A stretch of DNA of 64,000 bases from Saccharothrix espanaensis DSM 44229 (GTDB taxonomy: Bacteria; Actinomycetota; Actinomycetes; Mycobacteriales; Pseudonocardiaceae): positions 930,001-994,000 of the forward strand of contig NC_019673.1 in NCBI RefSeq assembly GCF_000328705.1. The letters are read 5' to 3'. The notes below the pieces were generated by a model, which was not told where the DNA came from, searched no databases, and saw nothing but the letters and a program-made list of their open reading frames with translations. Shown here piece after piece: positions 17,171 through 25,130 of the stretch (the stretch's first letter is position 1; each line of letters opens with the position of its first letter). The translations under genes and the position numbers were made by a program.

Positions 17171-17229
17171 GAGGCTCACCCTGTCATGCCACCCGCCGGC
17201 CGGCCCGCCCAGGGTTATCCTCCGGCACC

Positions 17230-18642
17230 GTGAGTGGTGATCCGGAAAATCCCGAACATCCCGAGCGCGCCGCGGTGGCCGCTTTCGCCGACGACTTCGT
17301 CGCGGACCTGCGGGAGTGGCTGTCCATCCCGTCGATCGGCACCGACCCGGCGCACCACGAGGACGTGGCGCGCTCCGCCCGGTGGCTCGCCGACGCGCTG
17401 CGCCGCGACGGCTGGCCCGACGTCCAGGTGTGGTCCGGCTCCGGCGCGCTGCCCGCCGTGTACGCGTGCCTGCCCGCCGCCGACCCCGACGCGCCGGTCG
17501 TGCTGGTCTACGGCCACCACGACGTGCAGCCCGTCGACCCGGTCGAGCAGTGGCACTACCCGCCGTTCGAGGGAACCCTGGTCGGCGAGGAGCTGTTCGG
17601 CCGCGGCGCCAGCGACGACAAGGGCCAGGTCGCCATGCACCTGCTCGGCGTCAAAGCGCACCTCGCCGCCCTGCGCGCCGACCACCCGTCGGTGACGATC
17701 AAGCTGTTCGTGGAAGGCGAAGAGGAGTCAGGGTCCCCGAACCTGACCCGCCTGCTCGACGACCACGTCGACGACCTCGCGTGCGACCTCGTCGTCTTCA
17801 CCGACACACCGCTCTACGCGCGTGACGCACCGACGATCTGCACCGGCCAGCGCGGCCTCTACGGAGCAGAGGTCGTGTTCACCGGCGGCACCGCGGACGT
17901 CCACTCCGGCCGCGCGGGCGGCAGCGTGCCGAACCCGGCCACCGCCATCGCCCGCCTGGTCGCCGCACTGCACGACGACCAGGGCAGGGTGCGACTGCCC
18001 GGCTTCTACGCGGACGTCATCGAGCCGACCGCCGCCGAACGCGCCGACTACGCCACCCTCCCGTTCGACCAGGACGTGTGGCTCGCCAACTCCGGCGGCG
18101 CCCAGGCCGAAGCGGGCGAGGAAGGCTGGTCGACCCTCGAACGCGTGTGGGTGCGCCCGACCGCCGAGGTCAACGGCATCCTCGGCGGCTACGCCGGACC
18201 GGGCCTCAAGACCATCGTCCCGTCCCGGGCCGCGGTGAAGCTGTCGTTCCGCCTGGTGCCCGACCAGCGGCCGGAGCGCATCGCCGACGCACTCCGCGAG
18301 TTCGTCGACGCCCACACCCCGCCCGGCCTGAGCGCCGAGATCATCCCGCGCGGCGACGGCACACCGCCGTACGCGATGCCCGTCGACCACCCGGCCGTGC
18401 GCGCGGTCAAGGAGGCGCTGGAAGCCGCGTTCGAGCAGCCGGTCCGGTTCAGCCGCACCGGCGGCAGCGGCCCCGCGGCACTGCTGCGGCAACGGATCGG
18501 CGTGCCGGTCGTGTACCTGGGCGCGACGTTGCCGGATGATCGCATCCACGCGCCCAACGAGCGCGTCGTCGTGCCGCTGCTGCTTCGCGGCGCGGAAGCA
18601 GCAGCCCGCCTCTGGCGGCTACTCCCGGAGAGGCTGTCATGA
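17230..18642 (+). CDS. M20 family metallopeptidase/dipeptidase
   Basis: A 470-residue M20/M25/M40 dizinc hydrolase. GHHDVQP (His96, Asp98) gives the first metal ligand and its supporting Asp, GRGASDDKGQ the bridging Asp, and EGEEESGS the catalytic Glu and neighbouring ligand. The lid/dimerisation domain lies in the middle and HAPNERV near the C-terminus carries the last His. Such proteins cleave dipeptides or N-acyl amino acids in the cytoplasm. Start GTG 17230. Its stop overlaps the start of the potassium-channel gene (ATGA), so the two are translated together, although no functional link is obvious. Confidence 0.92.
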   Translation: MSGDPENPEHPERAAVAAFADDFVADLREWLSIPSIGTDPAHHEDVARSARWLADALRRDGWPDVQVWSGSGALPAVYACLPAADPDAPVVLVYGHHDVQPVDPVEQWHYPPFEGTLVGEELFGRGASDDKGQVAMHLLGVKAHLAALRADHPSVTIKLFVEGEEESGSPNLTRLLDDHVDDLACDLVVFTDTPLYARDAPTICTGQRGLYGAEVVFTGGTADVHSGRAGGSVPNPATAIARLVAALHDDQGRVRLPGFYADVIEPTAAERADYATLPFDQDVWLANSGGAQAEAGEEGWSTLERVWVRPTAEVNGILGGYAGPGLKTIVPSRAAVKLSFRLVPDQRPERIADALREFVDAHTPPGLSAEIIPRGDGTPPYAMPVDHPAVRAVKEALEAAFEQPVRFSRTGGSGPAALLRQRIGVPVVYLGATLPDDRIHAPNERVVVPLLLRGAEAAARLWRLLPERLS

Positions 18643-19715
18643 TCCGCCGGTTCCACCAGGGCGAGCCGCTCAGCGAACGGCCCGGACACACCCTGGTGGG
18701 TGTGGTCCGCATGCCGGACACGGTGCAGAGCCCGGTCCAGGCGATCGCGAAACGCGTCATCGGCGCGCTGGCCGCGCTCATGGCCGCAGTGCTGATCGTG
18801 TACTTCGACCGCGACGGCTACCGCGACGTCAACGACGACGGCCTGTCGTTCCTCGACGCGGTGTACTACGCGACGGTGTCGCTCTCCACCACCGGCTACG
18901 GCGACATCACGCCCGCGAGTTCGTCGGCGCGGTTGGTCAACGTCCTGGTCATCACCCCTCTCCGTGTGTTGTTCCTGATCGTCCTGGTCGGCACCACACT
19001 CGAAGTGCTCACCGAACGTTCGCGGCAGGCGCTGCGGATCCAGAAGTGGAGGACGAAGGTGCGGGACCACGTGGTCGTCGTCGGGTACGGGACGAAGGGA
19101 CGTTCCGCCGTCAGCGCGTTGATGGGCGACGGCATGGAGCCGGGCTCCATCGTCGTGGTGGACACGTCGCAGGAAGCCCTCGACGCGGCCTCCGCCATCG
19201 GCCTGGTCACCGTGCACGGCACGGGTACCAGCAACGACGTCCTGCGGGTCGCCGGCGTGCCCAAGGCGCGGGCGGTGGTCGTGGCCGCGAACCGCGACGA
19301 CACGTCGGTCCTGGTCACCCTCACCGCCCGCGAACTCGCCCCGAAGGCGCAGGTGGTCGCCTCGGTCCGGGAACGCGAGAACGAACACCTCCTGCGCCAG
19401 TCCGGTGCCGACTCGGTGGTCGTCTCCAGCGAGACGGCCGGCCGCCTGCTGGGCATGGCCACCGCCACCCCGTCCGTGGTCGACATGGTCGAGGACCTGC
19501 TCACCCCGGACGCGGGCCTGGCGATCGCGGAACGCGACGTCGAACCGTCCGAGATCGGCGGCTCACCCCGCCACCTGCCCGACATCGTGCTGGGCGTCGT
19601 GCGCGCCGGAACCCTGTACCGCGTAGACGCCCCGGAAGCCGACGCCGTAGAAGCCGGCGACCGCCTCCTGTACGTCAAGAAGGTCACCCCACCCAAGGAA
19701 GCAGACCCCCGCTAG
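18639..19715 (+). CDS. Potassium channel with TrkA-N (RCK) domain
   Basis: This 358-residue protein has two membrane segments (about 38-54 and 96-121) flanking a pore loop with selectivity filter TTGYGD (near residue 85), followed by a cytoplasmic TrkA-N/RCK domain with Rossmann motif VVVGYGTKGRSAV and a C-terminal TrkA-C part. It should gate K+ (or similar cation) flow in response to a nucleotide or ion. It corresponds in family and neighbourhood to mycobacterial Rv3200c, which I recall beside adnAB and nudC. The start ATG overlaps the preceding stop by four bases. A 384-base gap with short repeats follows. Confidence 0.93.
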   Translation: MIRRFHQGEPLSERPGHTLVGVVRMPDTVQSPVQAIAKRVIGALAALMAAVLIVYFDRDGYRDVNDDGLSFLDAVYYATVSLSTTGYGDITPASSSARLVNVLVITPLRVLFLIVLVGTTLEVLTERSRQALRIQKWRTKVRDHVVVVGYGTKGRSAVSALMGDGMEPGSIVVVDTSQEALDAASAIGLVTVHGTGTSNDVLRVAGVPKARAVVVAANRDDTSVLVTLTARELAPKAQVVASVRERENEHLLRQSGADSVVVSSETAGRLLGMATATPSVVDMVEDLLTPDAGLAIAERDVEPSEIGGSPRHLPDIVLGVVRAGTLYRVDAPEADAVEAGDRLLYVKKVTPPKEADPR

Positions 19716-20099
19716 CCCCCCACCCGCCCCAAGCCGTCGCACCCCCGGCGCGACGGCCAGACCCCGCCTGCGGGCCCTGTCCGCCGGCCTGAGCCCGGCA
19801 GGCGCCGTCCGAGCCCGACTGGCGCGGTCCAGCAGGCGCGGTCCAGCAAGTCGGGTCCACCCGGCGGGCGCTGCCGGGGCCTGATCCAGCTGGGGCGGCC
19901 GGGTCAACGGCAGGGCTGGATGAGCGGCAGGGCAGGATCAGCGGCAGGGCAGGGCCTGGCCGGTGCGGGCGAGGTTGGCGCGGTCCGGCAGGACCGTGGT
20001 GGCGGACTGTCGTGGCAGGCAGAGGTTCGGCAGCCGGCGCTTCGGCGGCGTGGGTTCGGCGGCGGGATTCGGTAGGCCGCGCCTGGCGGCGGGGTGTGG
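19716..20099. repeat. Gene-free stretch with short tandem repeats (17-bp x3 at 19908-19958)
   Basis: Three adjacent 17-base units begin CGGCAGGGC at 19908, 19925 and 19942; the first two differ at few positions and the third degenerates at its end. Just upstream, GGCGCGGTCCAGCA is repeated twice (about 19821-19850). The stretch lies between the convergent ends of the potassium channel and the histidine kinase. I see no gene in it, and open frames that cross it have the look of GC-rich chance. Confidence 0.6.
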
Positions 20100-21371
20100 C
20101 TAGTCGGCCAGCGGGATGCGGACCTGGAAGGCTGCGCCGGGGCCGTCCGGGTCGATGCAGGACAGTTCGCCGCCGTGGGCTCGGACCACGCCGCGAGCGA
20201 TGGAGAGGCCGAGGCCGGAACCACCGGAGCGGCGGTCGCGGGCCTCGTCCAAGCGGACCAGGCGGTCGAAGATGCGGTCGCGTTCGTCCGGGGGAACGCC
20301 CGGCCCGTTGTCGGACACCACCAGCCACGCGTAGCTGCCCACGGTCGACACGCGCACCCGCACCCGACCGGACGGCCCGGTGGCCTGTCGGGCGTTGTCG
20401 GCCAGGTTCGCCAGGACCTGCGCCAGGCGCTGCGGATCGCCTGACACGTAGGCCGACTCGCCCTCGGCCGCGATGTCGAACTCGGGAGCCAGGAGCCGGG
20501 CACGTCCGACCTCGGCTTCCGCCAACGCCAACAGGTCCACCCGTTCCCGGTGCAGTTCCAGGCCGGCGTCGATGCGGGCCAACGCCAGCAGGTCGTCCAC
20601 CAGGCGTCCGGCCCGGCGGGACTCCCGCACCAGGAGCAGGTTGAGGCGTTCGCGCTCCTCGGCGCTGCCGGTCTGCATCAACGCCTCGGACACGGCCTGC
20701 ACGCCCGCGATCGGTGTCCTCAGTTCATGCGCCGCGTCCGCGACGAATCTCTTGGTTCGTTCCTCTGATCCCTCCAGTGAGTCGAGCATGTCGTCGAACG
20801 CGGCCGCCGTCCGACCGAGCTCGTTGTCCGTTCGTGCGGGGTTCAGCCGGTGCCCCCGGTCGCCTCGCGCGATCGACCGGGCCAGCGTGGTCATCGAGTC
20901 CAACGGAGCCAACGCCCGCCGCACCACCCACACCAGCGCCACCGCCGTCACCGCCAGCGAGCCGAAGCCGACCAGCAGCAGCAACCGGCGCAGGCGGGTC
21001 TGTGCGACGGTGATCACCGACGACTCGACGTAGAGCGTGATGGTCGACCCGTCCGGCAGGTCACGGGTGACCTTGTTGGTCACCTCGTCGGCCGGCAGGT
21101 GGCCGTGCTCCGTGCCGTCCGGCATCACCAGCCGAGCCTGCACGCCCCGACCTTCCAGCCGGTTCACCAGCTCCGCCCCGCGCACCCGCTGCTGCTTCAC
21201 CAGCGTCTGCGCGTTGCGGGACTTGTCCAGCAGAGTGGTCTCCACGTCCTGCACCGACTGCGACATGAACATGGCGTCCACCACCAGCACCAGCGCGACC
21301 AGGACGATGCCCAGCACGGCGATCGCCGAGACCGTGACCCGACGCCGCAGCGACACCGTGCGGAGGTTCAC
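20100..21371 (-). CDS. Sensor histidine kinase
   Basis: A 423-residue class I sensor kinase. The first membrane span is at about 15-36 (AIAVLGIVLVALVLVV), followed by an extracytoplasmic sensor of ~110 residues, a second span (LLLLVGFGSLAVTAVALVWVV), a HAMP linker, a HisKA domain with ADAAHELRTP (His is the phosphorylation site) and a HATPase domain with N box NLADNARQ, G1 DNGPGVP and G2 GSGLGLSI. Longer starts upstream exist, but GTG 21371 overlaps the response regulator stop by four bases (GTGA), the usual coupling of such pairs. The signal is unknown. Confidence 0.93.
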   Translation of the reverse strand: MNLRTVSLRRRVTVSAIAVLGIVLVALVLVVDAMFMSQSVQDVETTLLDKSRNAQTLVKQQRVRGAELVNRLEGRGVQARLVMPDGTEHGHLPADEVTNKVTRDLPDGSTITLYVESSVITVAQTRLRRLLLLVGFGSLAVTAVALVWVVRRALAPLDSMTTLARSIARGDRGHRLNPARTDNELGRTAAAFDDMLDSLEGSEERTKRFVADAAHELRTPIAGVQAVSEALMQTGSAEERERLNLLLVRESRRAGRLVDDLLALARIDAGLELHRERVDLLALAEAEVGRARLLAPEFDIAAEGESAYVSGDPQRLAQVLANLADNARQATGPSGRVRVRVSTVGSYAWLVVSDNGPGVPPDERDRIFDRLVRLDEARDRRSGGSGLGLSIARGVVRAHGGELSCIDPDGPGAAFQVRIPLAD

Positions 21372-22045
21372 GAGTCTTCCGCTCGCAACACGTACCCCAA
21401 CCCCCGCACGGTGTGCAGCAAGCGGGGCCCGTGCTCCTCCAGCTTCCGTCGCAGCGCGCTGACGTGCACCTCGACCAGGTTGGGGTCGTAGTCCTCGTAA
21501 CCCCACACCGCGGTCAGGATCTGCGTCTTGCCGACCACCCGCCCGCGCTGGGCGGCCAGGTAGCGCAGCAGCCGCAGCTCGGTCGCTGTCAGCTCCACGG
21601 GGGCGCCCCCGCGCAGCACCACGGCCGAGTCGGCGTCCACCACCAGGTCGCCGATCTGCACGGTCGACGGCGTGCGGCCCAGCCTCCGCAGCACCGCACT
21701 GACCCTGGCCACCAGTTCGGCCAGCACGAACGGCTTCACCACGTAGTCGTCCGCGCCCCGGTCGAGCCCGCGCAACCGGTCCACCACACCGTCCCGGGCC
21801 GTCAGCATGACCACGCCCGCCCCGCTGGTGCGCCGGATGACCTCCAGCAGCATGAACCCGTCCCGGCCCGGCAGCATCACGTCCAGCACCACCAGGTCGG
21901 GCCGGAACCGGGTGAGCTCGCCCTCCAAGTCCCGGCCGTCCGGACGGACCTGGACCTGGTAGCCCGCATCGCGCAGGGCCGAGCTCACCGCGGCGCCGAT
22001 GGCCTCCGCGTCTTCGATCACCAACACCCTGGCAGCAGTCGACAC
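21368..22045 (-). CDS. OmpR-family response regulator
   Basis: The 225-residue protein has a receiver domain (residues 1-120) with phospho-acceptor Asp in VVLDVMLPGRDG, the acidic pair near ED at residues 11-12, Thr/Ser in VVMLTA and Lys in YVVKPF, followed by a winged-helix DNA-binding domain ending in the YV beta-hairpin TVRGLGYVL. It is the partner of the kinase at 20100-21371, with which it is translationally coupled. Target genes are unknown. Its upstream region (22046-22446) is shared with a divergent small membrane-protein gene. Confidence 0.95.
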   Translation of the reverse strand: MSTAARVLVIEDAEAIGAAVSSALRDAGYQVQVRPDGRDLEGELTRFRPDLVVLDVMLPGRDGFMLLEVIRRTSGAGVVMLTARDGVVDRLRGLDRGADDYVVKPFVLAELVARVSAVLRRLGRTPSTVQIGDLVVDADSAVVLRGGAPVELTATELRLLRYLAAQRGRVVGKTQILTAVWGYEDYDPNLVEVHVSALRRKLEEHGPRLLHTVRGLGYVLRAEDS

Positions 22046-22335
22046 CTCCTCATTCTGCGCGGTGGGAGCAGGGCCCCGCCCGCGTCTTCAGCCTGCGTTC
22101 AGGCAAATGGCCGGACAGTCGGTCTGGAGAAGTGGGAACGGCACGCGCGGTGTGCGGACCGGGCCGGGCAGGACCCGGACCGCCGAGCGCCCCGAACGAG
22201 AGGGGCACCCAGGCGTGCGGTCATGGGTCGGCGGCCGGGTCGGAGCTGCGTCTGGTGTGGACGGTGGGCGCGATCGAGGCAGGCGGCCGGCGACCGATCG
22301 CGTGGTCGGGTGTCGATTTGTGCATGGATTCATCT

Positions 22336-22377
22336 TCGAACAAGTGTTCGACAATGGTCAAGATCACTTTCGGGTGA
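22336..22377 (+). promoter_or_regulatory. Composite site copy 1: LexA-type palindrome plus conserved block
   Basis: TCGAAC-AAGT-GTTCGA (22336-22351) is a perfect match to the mycobacterial SOS-box form TCGAAC-N4-GTTCGA. Eight bases later come AAGATCAC (22360-22367), two bases, and TCGGGTGA (22370-22377); ATCAC and GTGAT there can form a small hairpin. The whole arrangement, with the same spacings, recurs on the opposite strand at 26775-26816. The site lies in the 401-base gap 22046-22446, 70 bases before the gene at 22447. The rest of the gap shows no gene. Confidence 0.6.
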
Positions 22378-22446
22378 TGTGGCGGGCGGTGGAACACCGG
22401 CCCGGCCCCACGACAAGACGACACCCGGTCTGCGACCATCCACCCT

Positions 22447-22950
22447 GTGGCGGTTCGGCTCGGCCCAGTCAGAGGGGCGCTGATCCTGCTGGTCATCGGA
22501 CTGGCGGGGGTCGCGACGGCGGTCGCGCTCTGGTGGCCGGGTGGCGCATCGGCCGAGGTCCGGCGAGCCCAGGCGACCGTGGTGACACCGGCACCCTGCG
22601 GCGGCTCCGACACCTACGACCGCATCGAGGTCGAGGTCGGCGACCAGAACCGCACCGCCAAGCTCGACGGCTGCGGCCACCGCCAAGGAGAAGTGGTCGA
22701 GGTCGTGCTCCCCGAGGACACCAACGGCGACTTCACCGTCCAGATGGCCGGCAGCGCCCCGGTCTCAGCGCCGTTCGACTCGAGATTGGCCGCGATGCTC
22801 GTCTGCCTCAGCGGCCTCGCCGGCGGCCTGTACTCCTACCTGCTCGGCAGACCCGGTCAGGCGCCCGGTCAGGCGCCCGGTCAGGCGACAGCCTCCGGCG
22901 AAGCCGTGAACGTGTTGCACGACGTCGTGACGCCCCCGGTGAAGCCGTAA
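22447..22950 (+). CDS. Hypothetical membrane protein, two membrane spans
   Basis: This 167-residue protein is not recognised. A first span (LILLVIGLAGVATAVALWW, residues ~12-30) is followed by an extracytoplasmic domain with two cysteines (PCGG, GCGH) that could pair, a second span (LAAMLVCLSGLAGGLYSYLL) and a short cytoplasmic tail with three APGQ repeats encoded by a 12-base tandem repeat. Start GTG 22447. A perfect LexA-type palindrome lies 96 bases upstream. The 3' end overlaps the convergent zinc peptidase gene by 70 bases, so the true stop may matter; the frame stays clean to 22950. Confidence 0.65.
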   Translation: MAVRLGPVRGALILLVIGLAGVATAVALWWPGGASAEVRRAQATVVTPAPCGGSDTYDRIEVEVGDQNRTAKLDGCGHRQGEVVEVVLPEDTNGDFTVQMAGSAPVSAPFDSRLAAMLVCLSGLAGGLYSYLLGRPGQAPGQAPGQATASGEAVNVLHDVVTPPVKP

Positions 22951-23777
22951 GACGCCCACTCCGCCTGGTTGGCCGGACTGCCGTGCGCGTTCTTGTCCGC
23001 CGGCTCCTCGACGGCGTACTGGAAATCGTCCGTCGCCTCCTGCGCCAGTTCCGCGCCGATCGACCCGGACACCGCGGTCAGGAACATCCCGGCGAAGCAG
23101 TTGGCCTGCAACTCGATCCGGCGGGACATCTCCAGCCCGGCCGGAGTCTCCTCGCCCGCGTCGACGATCTTGCTGTCCGCAGCGCGCAGCATGCCGGTCA
23201 GCGCCTGTACGTGGTGCCCGTACTCGTGAGCCAACGTCGCGAGGTGCGTCGCCGGATGGTCACCGCCGCCGTTGTCACGCAGCCGTGACGTGGGCATGTA
23301 GATGGTCCGGTTGCGTCCGCAGTAGTACGCGACCGCCTCGGTCTCCGCCGGAGCGGAACCGCATGGACCGTCCTTAAGGTCCGGCGAGGCGTCCAGCTTC
23401 GGTGTGTCGAACGGCAGGTTCCCCTGCTCCAACGCGGGCCGCCATGCCAGGTCCAGACACGCCACACCGGCCGTGTAGTAGGCGGAGAGTTCCGCGTCCG
23501 ACACCCCGAACGCGGGCATCGCGCACGTCGCGCCCGCCACGCGCACCGGAGTGGTCAGGAACGGGTGGTCGGCGAGTCGGTGCACCGCACGGGGCCGCGG
23601 CTGCTCGGTCGTGGTCGGCGAGCCCGGCGCCTGGGGTGCCGCGACCGGCCTGCCGCTGATCCGCCGGTTGGTGTCCACCTGGGTGAGCAGGCCGAGGCCG
23701 AGCACACACGAAACGATCAACGAGAACACGCCGATGAGGACGATCGGGTTGTTCTTGGGCTCCTCGGGCGTGTGCAC
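22881..23777 (-). CDS. Membrane-anchored neutral zinc metallopeptidase
   Basis: This 298-residue protein has an N-terminal membrane anchor (residues 11-32, PIVLIGVFSLIVSCVLGLGL) and an external domain of the YpfJ-like neutral zinc metallopeptidase family. The zinc motif HEYGHH starts at His184 (His184, Glu185, His188), with the family's Asn/Glu-rich ERQA-like segment (RRIELQANCFAG) downstream as third-ligand region, and the conserved C-terminal SCNTF. GTG 23777 has GGAGG three bases away. It lies 15 bases behind a second gene of the same family on the same strand, probably as one operon. Substrates are unknown. Confidence 0.88.
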   Translation of the reverse strand: MHTPEEPKNNPIVLIGVFSLIVSCVLGLGLLTQVDTNRRISGRPVAAPQAPGSPTTTEQPRPRAVHRLADHPFLTTPVRVAGATCAMPAFGVSDAELSAYYTAGVACLDLAWRPALEQGNLPFDTPKLDASPDLKDGPCGSAPAETEAVAYYCGRNRTIYMPTSRLRDNGGGDHPATHLATLAHEYGHHVQALTGMLRAADSKIVDAGEETPAGLEMSRRIELQANCFAGMFLTAVSGSIGAELAQEATDDFQYAVEEPADKNAHGSPANQAEWASYGFTGGVTTSCNTFTASPEAVA

Positions 23778-23792
23778 GGTCCTCCAGTCGGG

Positions 23793-25055
23793 TCAGCTGA
23801 CGTCCGCCGCGCTCGCGAGCCAAGTGTTGCACGCGCTCGTTTCGTTGTTCTCGAACCCGTGGTTGACCCAAGCGGCGTTACGTTCCGGCGCGCCGTGATC
23901 ACGGTTGGGGTAGATGGGGTAGTCGCCGCGGTTGCCCGCGTCCGTCAGCGCCACTGAGATCACGTCACCGGGCACCGCGCCGTGCGAGAGCGGAGCCAGC
24001 GTCATACCGCCGAAGCAGGTCGCTTGGAGCTCCTTGCGCCGGTTGAGGTCGAGGCCGGCATCGGTGTCCCACCCGCCCTTCTCGTACTGCGCCTGACTGG
24101 AGGCGCGCAGGATGCCGGACAACCACTGGATGTGGTGCCCGTACTCGTGCGCCAATTGCCCGAGGTACTTACCGGGGTGGTTCGGGTTCGAAGAACCCTG
24201 CTCGCTCGCGTAGTGGTTAGGCGTCCAATAGATCGTGCCGTCGCAGTACATCGCGGTGCGATCCGGACCCATCGAGCCGCACGTGTTCGTGATCTGCGAG
24301 GTCACCATGACCAGTTCGACCGGCTGGTAGGGCAGGTTCGCCTTCTGGAACGACGGCTTCCACATCGCCTCGATGCACGGCAGCGCGGCGCGCAGGAACT
24401 GGTCCTGGCCGGCGGGCGAGTAGTTCATCCCCGGCAGCGCGCAACCGTCGATGTTGAACGCGCCCAGGCCGCCGGCGTGAATCGGGTTGTCGCCCAGTGC
24501 GATCACGGCTTTGGGGCCGGCTTTGGTGGAACTGGTCGACGTCGACTTGGTGGACGACGTCGTAGTGGTCGTCGTGGTGGTCTCGGTCGTTGTGGTCGTT
24601 TCGTACGTGTACGAGTAGCTGGAGTAACCCGAATAGGCAGAGTCGTTCACGCTTTTGCGTTTGCTGGTCGCGATGGCGATCCCGACCGCCGCAATACCCA
24701 GCACGACGACCGCGATCACCACGCCCGCGACGAGCGGTCCTTTGCTCTTCTTCCGCGGCGGCGGCATGTATGGCCCGCCGGGGCCCCAGCCGGGCTGCGG
24801 GCCCCAGTTCACCGGCGGCGGCTGCGGCGCGGCCATCGGCGGTGGCATCACCTGATGGGGTGGTTGTTGCGGCCACTGCTGGGTGGGCGGCACCTGCTGC
24901 GGCGGGGGCATCTGCTGCGGCTGCTGGGGCGGGGGCTGCTGCGGCTGCTGGGTCGGCCACGGACGAGTCGGTTGGGGGGTCAGCGGAGCGGGCATGGGCG
25001 GCGGCCCGACCGGTCGTGGCGGCGGCCAGCCACCCGGCGGCGGTGGTTGCGTCAT
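23793..25055 (-). CDS. Membrane-anchored zinc metallopeptidase with Pro/Gln-rich N-terminus and Thr-rich stalk
   Basis: This 420-residue paralogue of the next gene starts with ~95 residues of Pro/Gln-rich low complexity, then a basic stop (RKKSK) and a membrane span (VVIAVVVLGIAAVGIAIA). A stalk of almost pure Thr/Ser follows, leading to the peptidase domain with HEYGHHIQWLSGI (zinc motif), RRKELQATCFGG and the C-terminal SACNTW. The Pro/Gln-rich part would face the cytoplasm and the peptidase would stand outside on the stalk. Start ATG 25055. It is divergent from the DUF2207 gene with only 75 bases between, so both promoters overlap. Confidence 0.88.
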   Translation of the reverse strand: MTQPPPPGGWPPPRPVGPPPMPAPLTPQPTRPWPTQQPQQPPPQQPQQMPPPQQVPPTQQWPQQPPHQVMPPPMAAPQPPPVNWGPQPGWGPGGPYMPPPRKKSKGPLVAGVVIAVVVLGIAAVGIAIATSKRKSVNDSAYSGYSSYSYTYETTTTTETTTTTTTTSSTKSTSTSSTKAGPKAVIALGDNPIHAGGLGAFNIDGCALPGMNYSPAGQDQFLRAALPCIEAMWKPSFQKANLPYQPVELVMVTSQITNTCGSMGPDRTAMYCDGTIYWTPNHYASEQGSSNPNHPGKYLGQLAHEYGHHIQWLSGILRASSQAQYEKGGWDTDAGLDLNRRKELQATCFGGMTLAPLSHGAVPGDVISVALTDAGNRGDYPIYPNRDHGAPERNAAWVNHGFENNETSACNTWLASAADVS

Positions 25056-25130
25056 CGCTGGTCGTCCCCCATATCGCGGATGCCCGAATCAGCACTGAAG
25101 CATAGGCGGACTCCGCTATTCTCCGCGGCC

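Noticed and set aside
23982-25130. In-frame extension of the DUF2207 gene far upstream
   Set aside because: The extension is antisense to the zinc peptidase gene, and the signal peptide begins at GTG 25131, which fits the short divergent promoter region.
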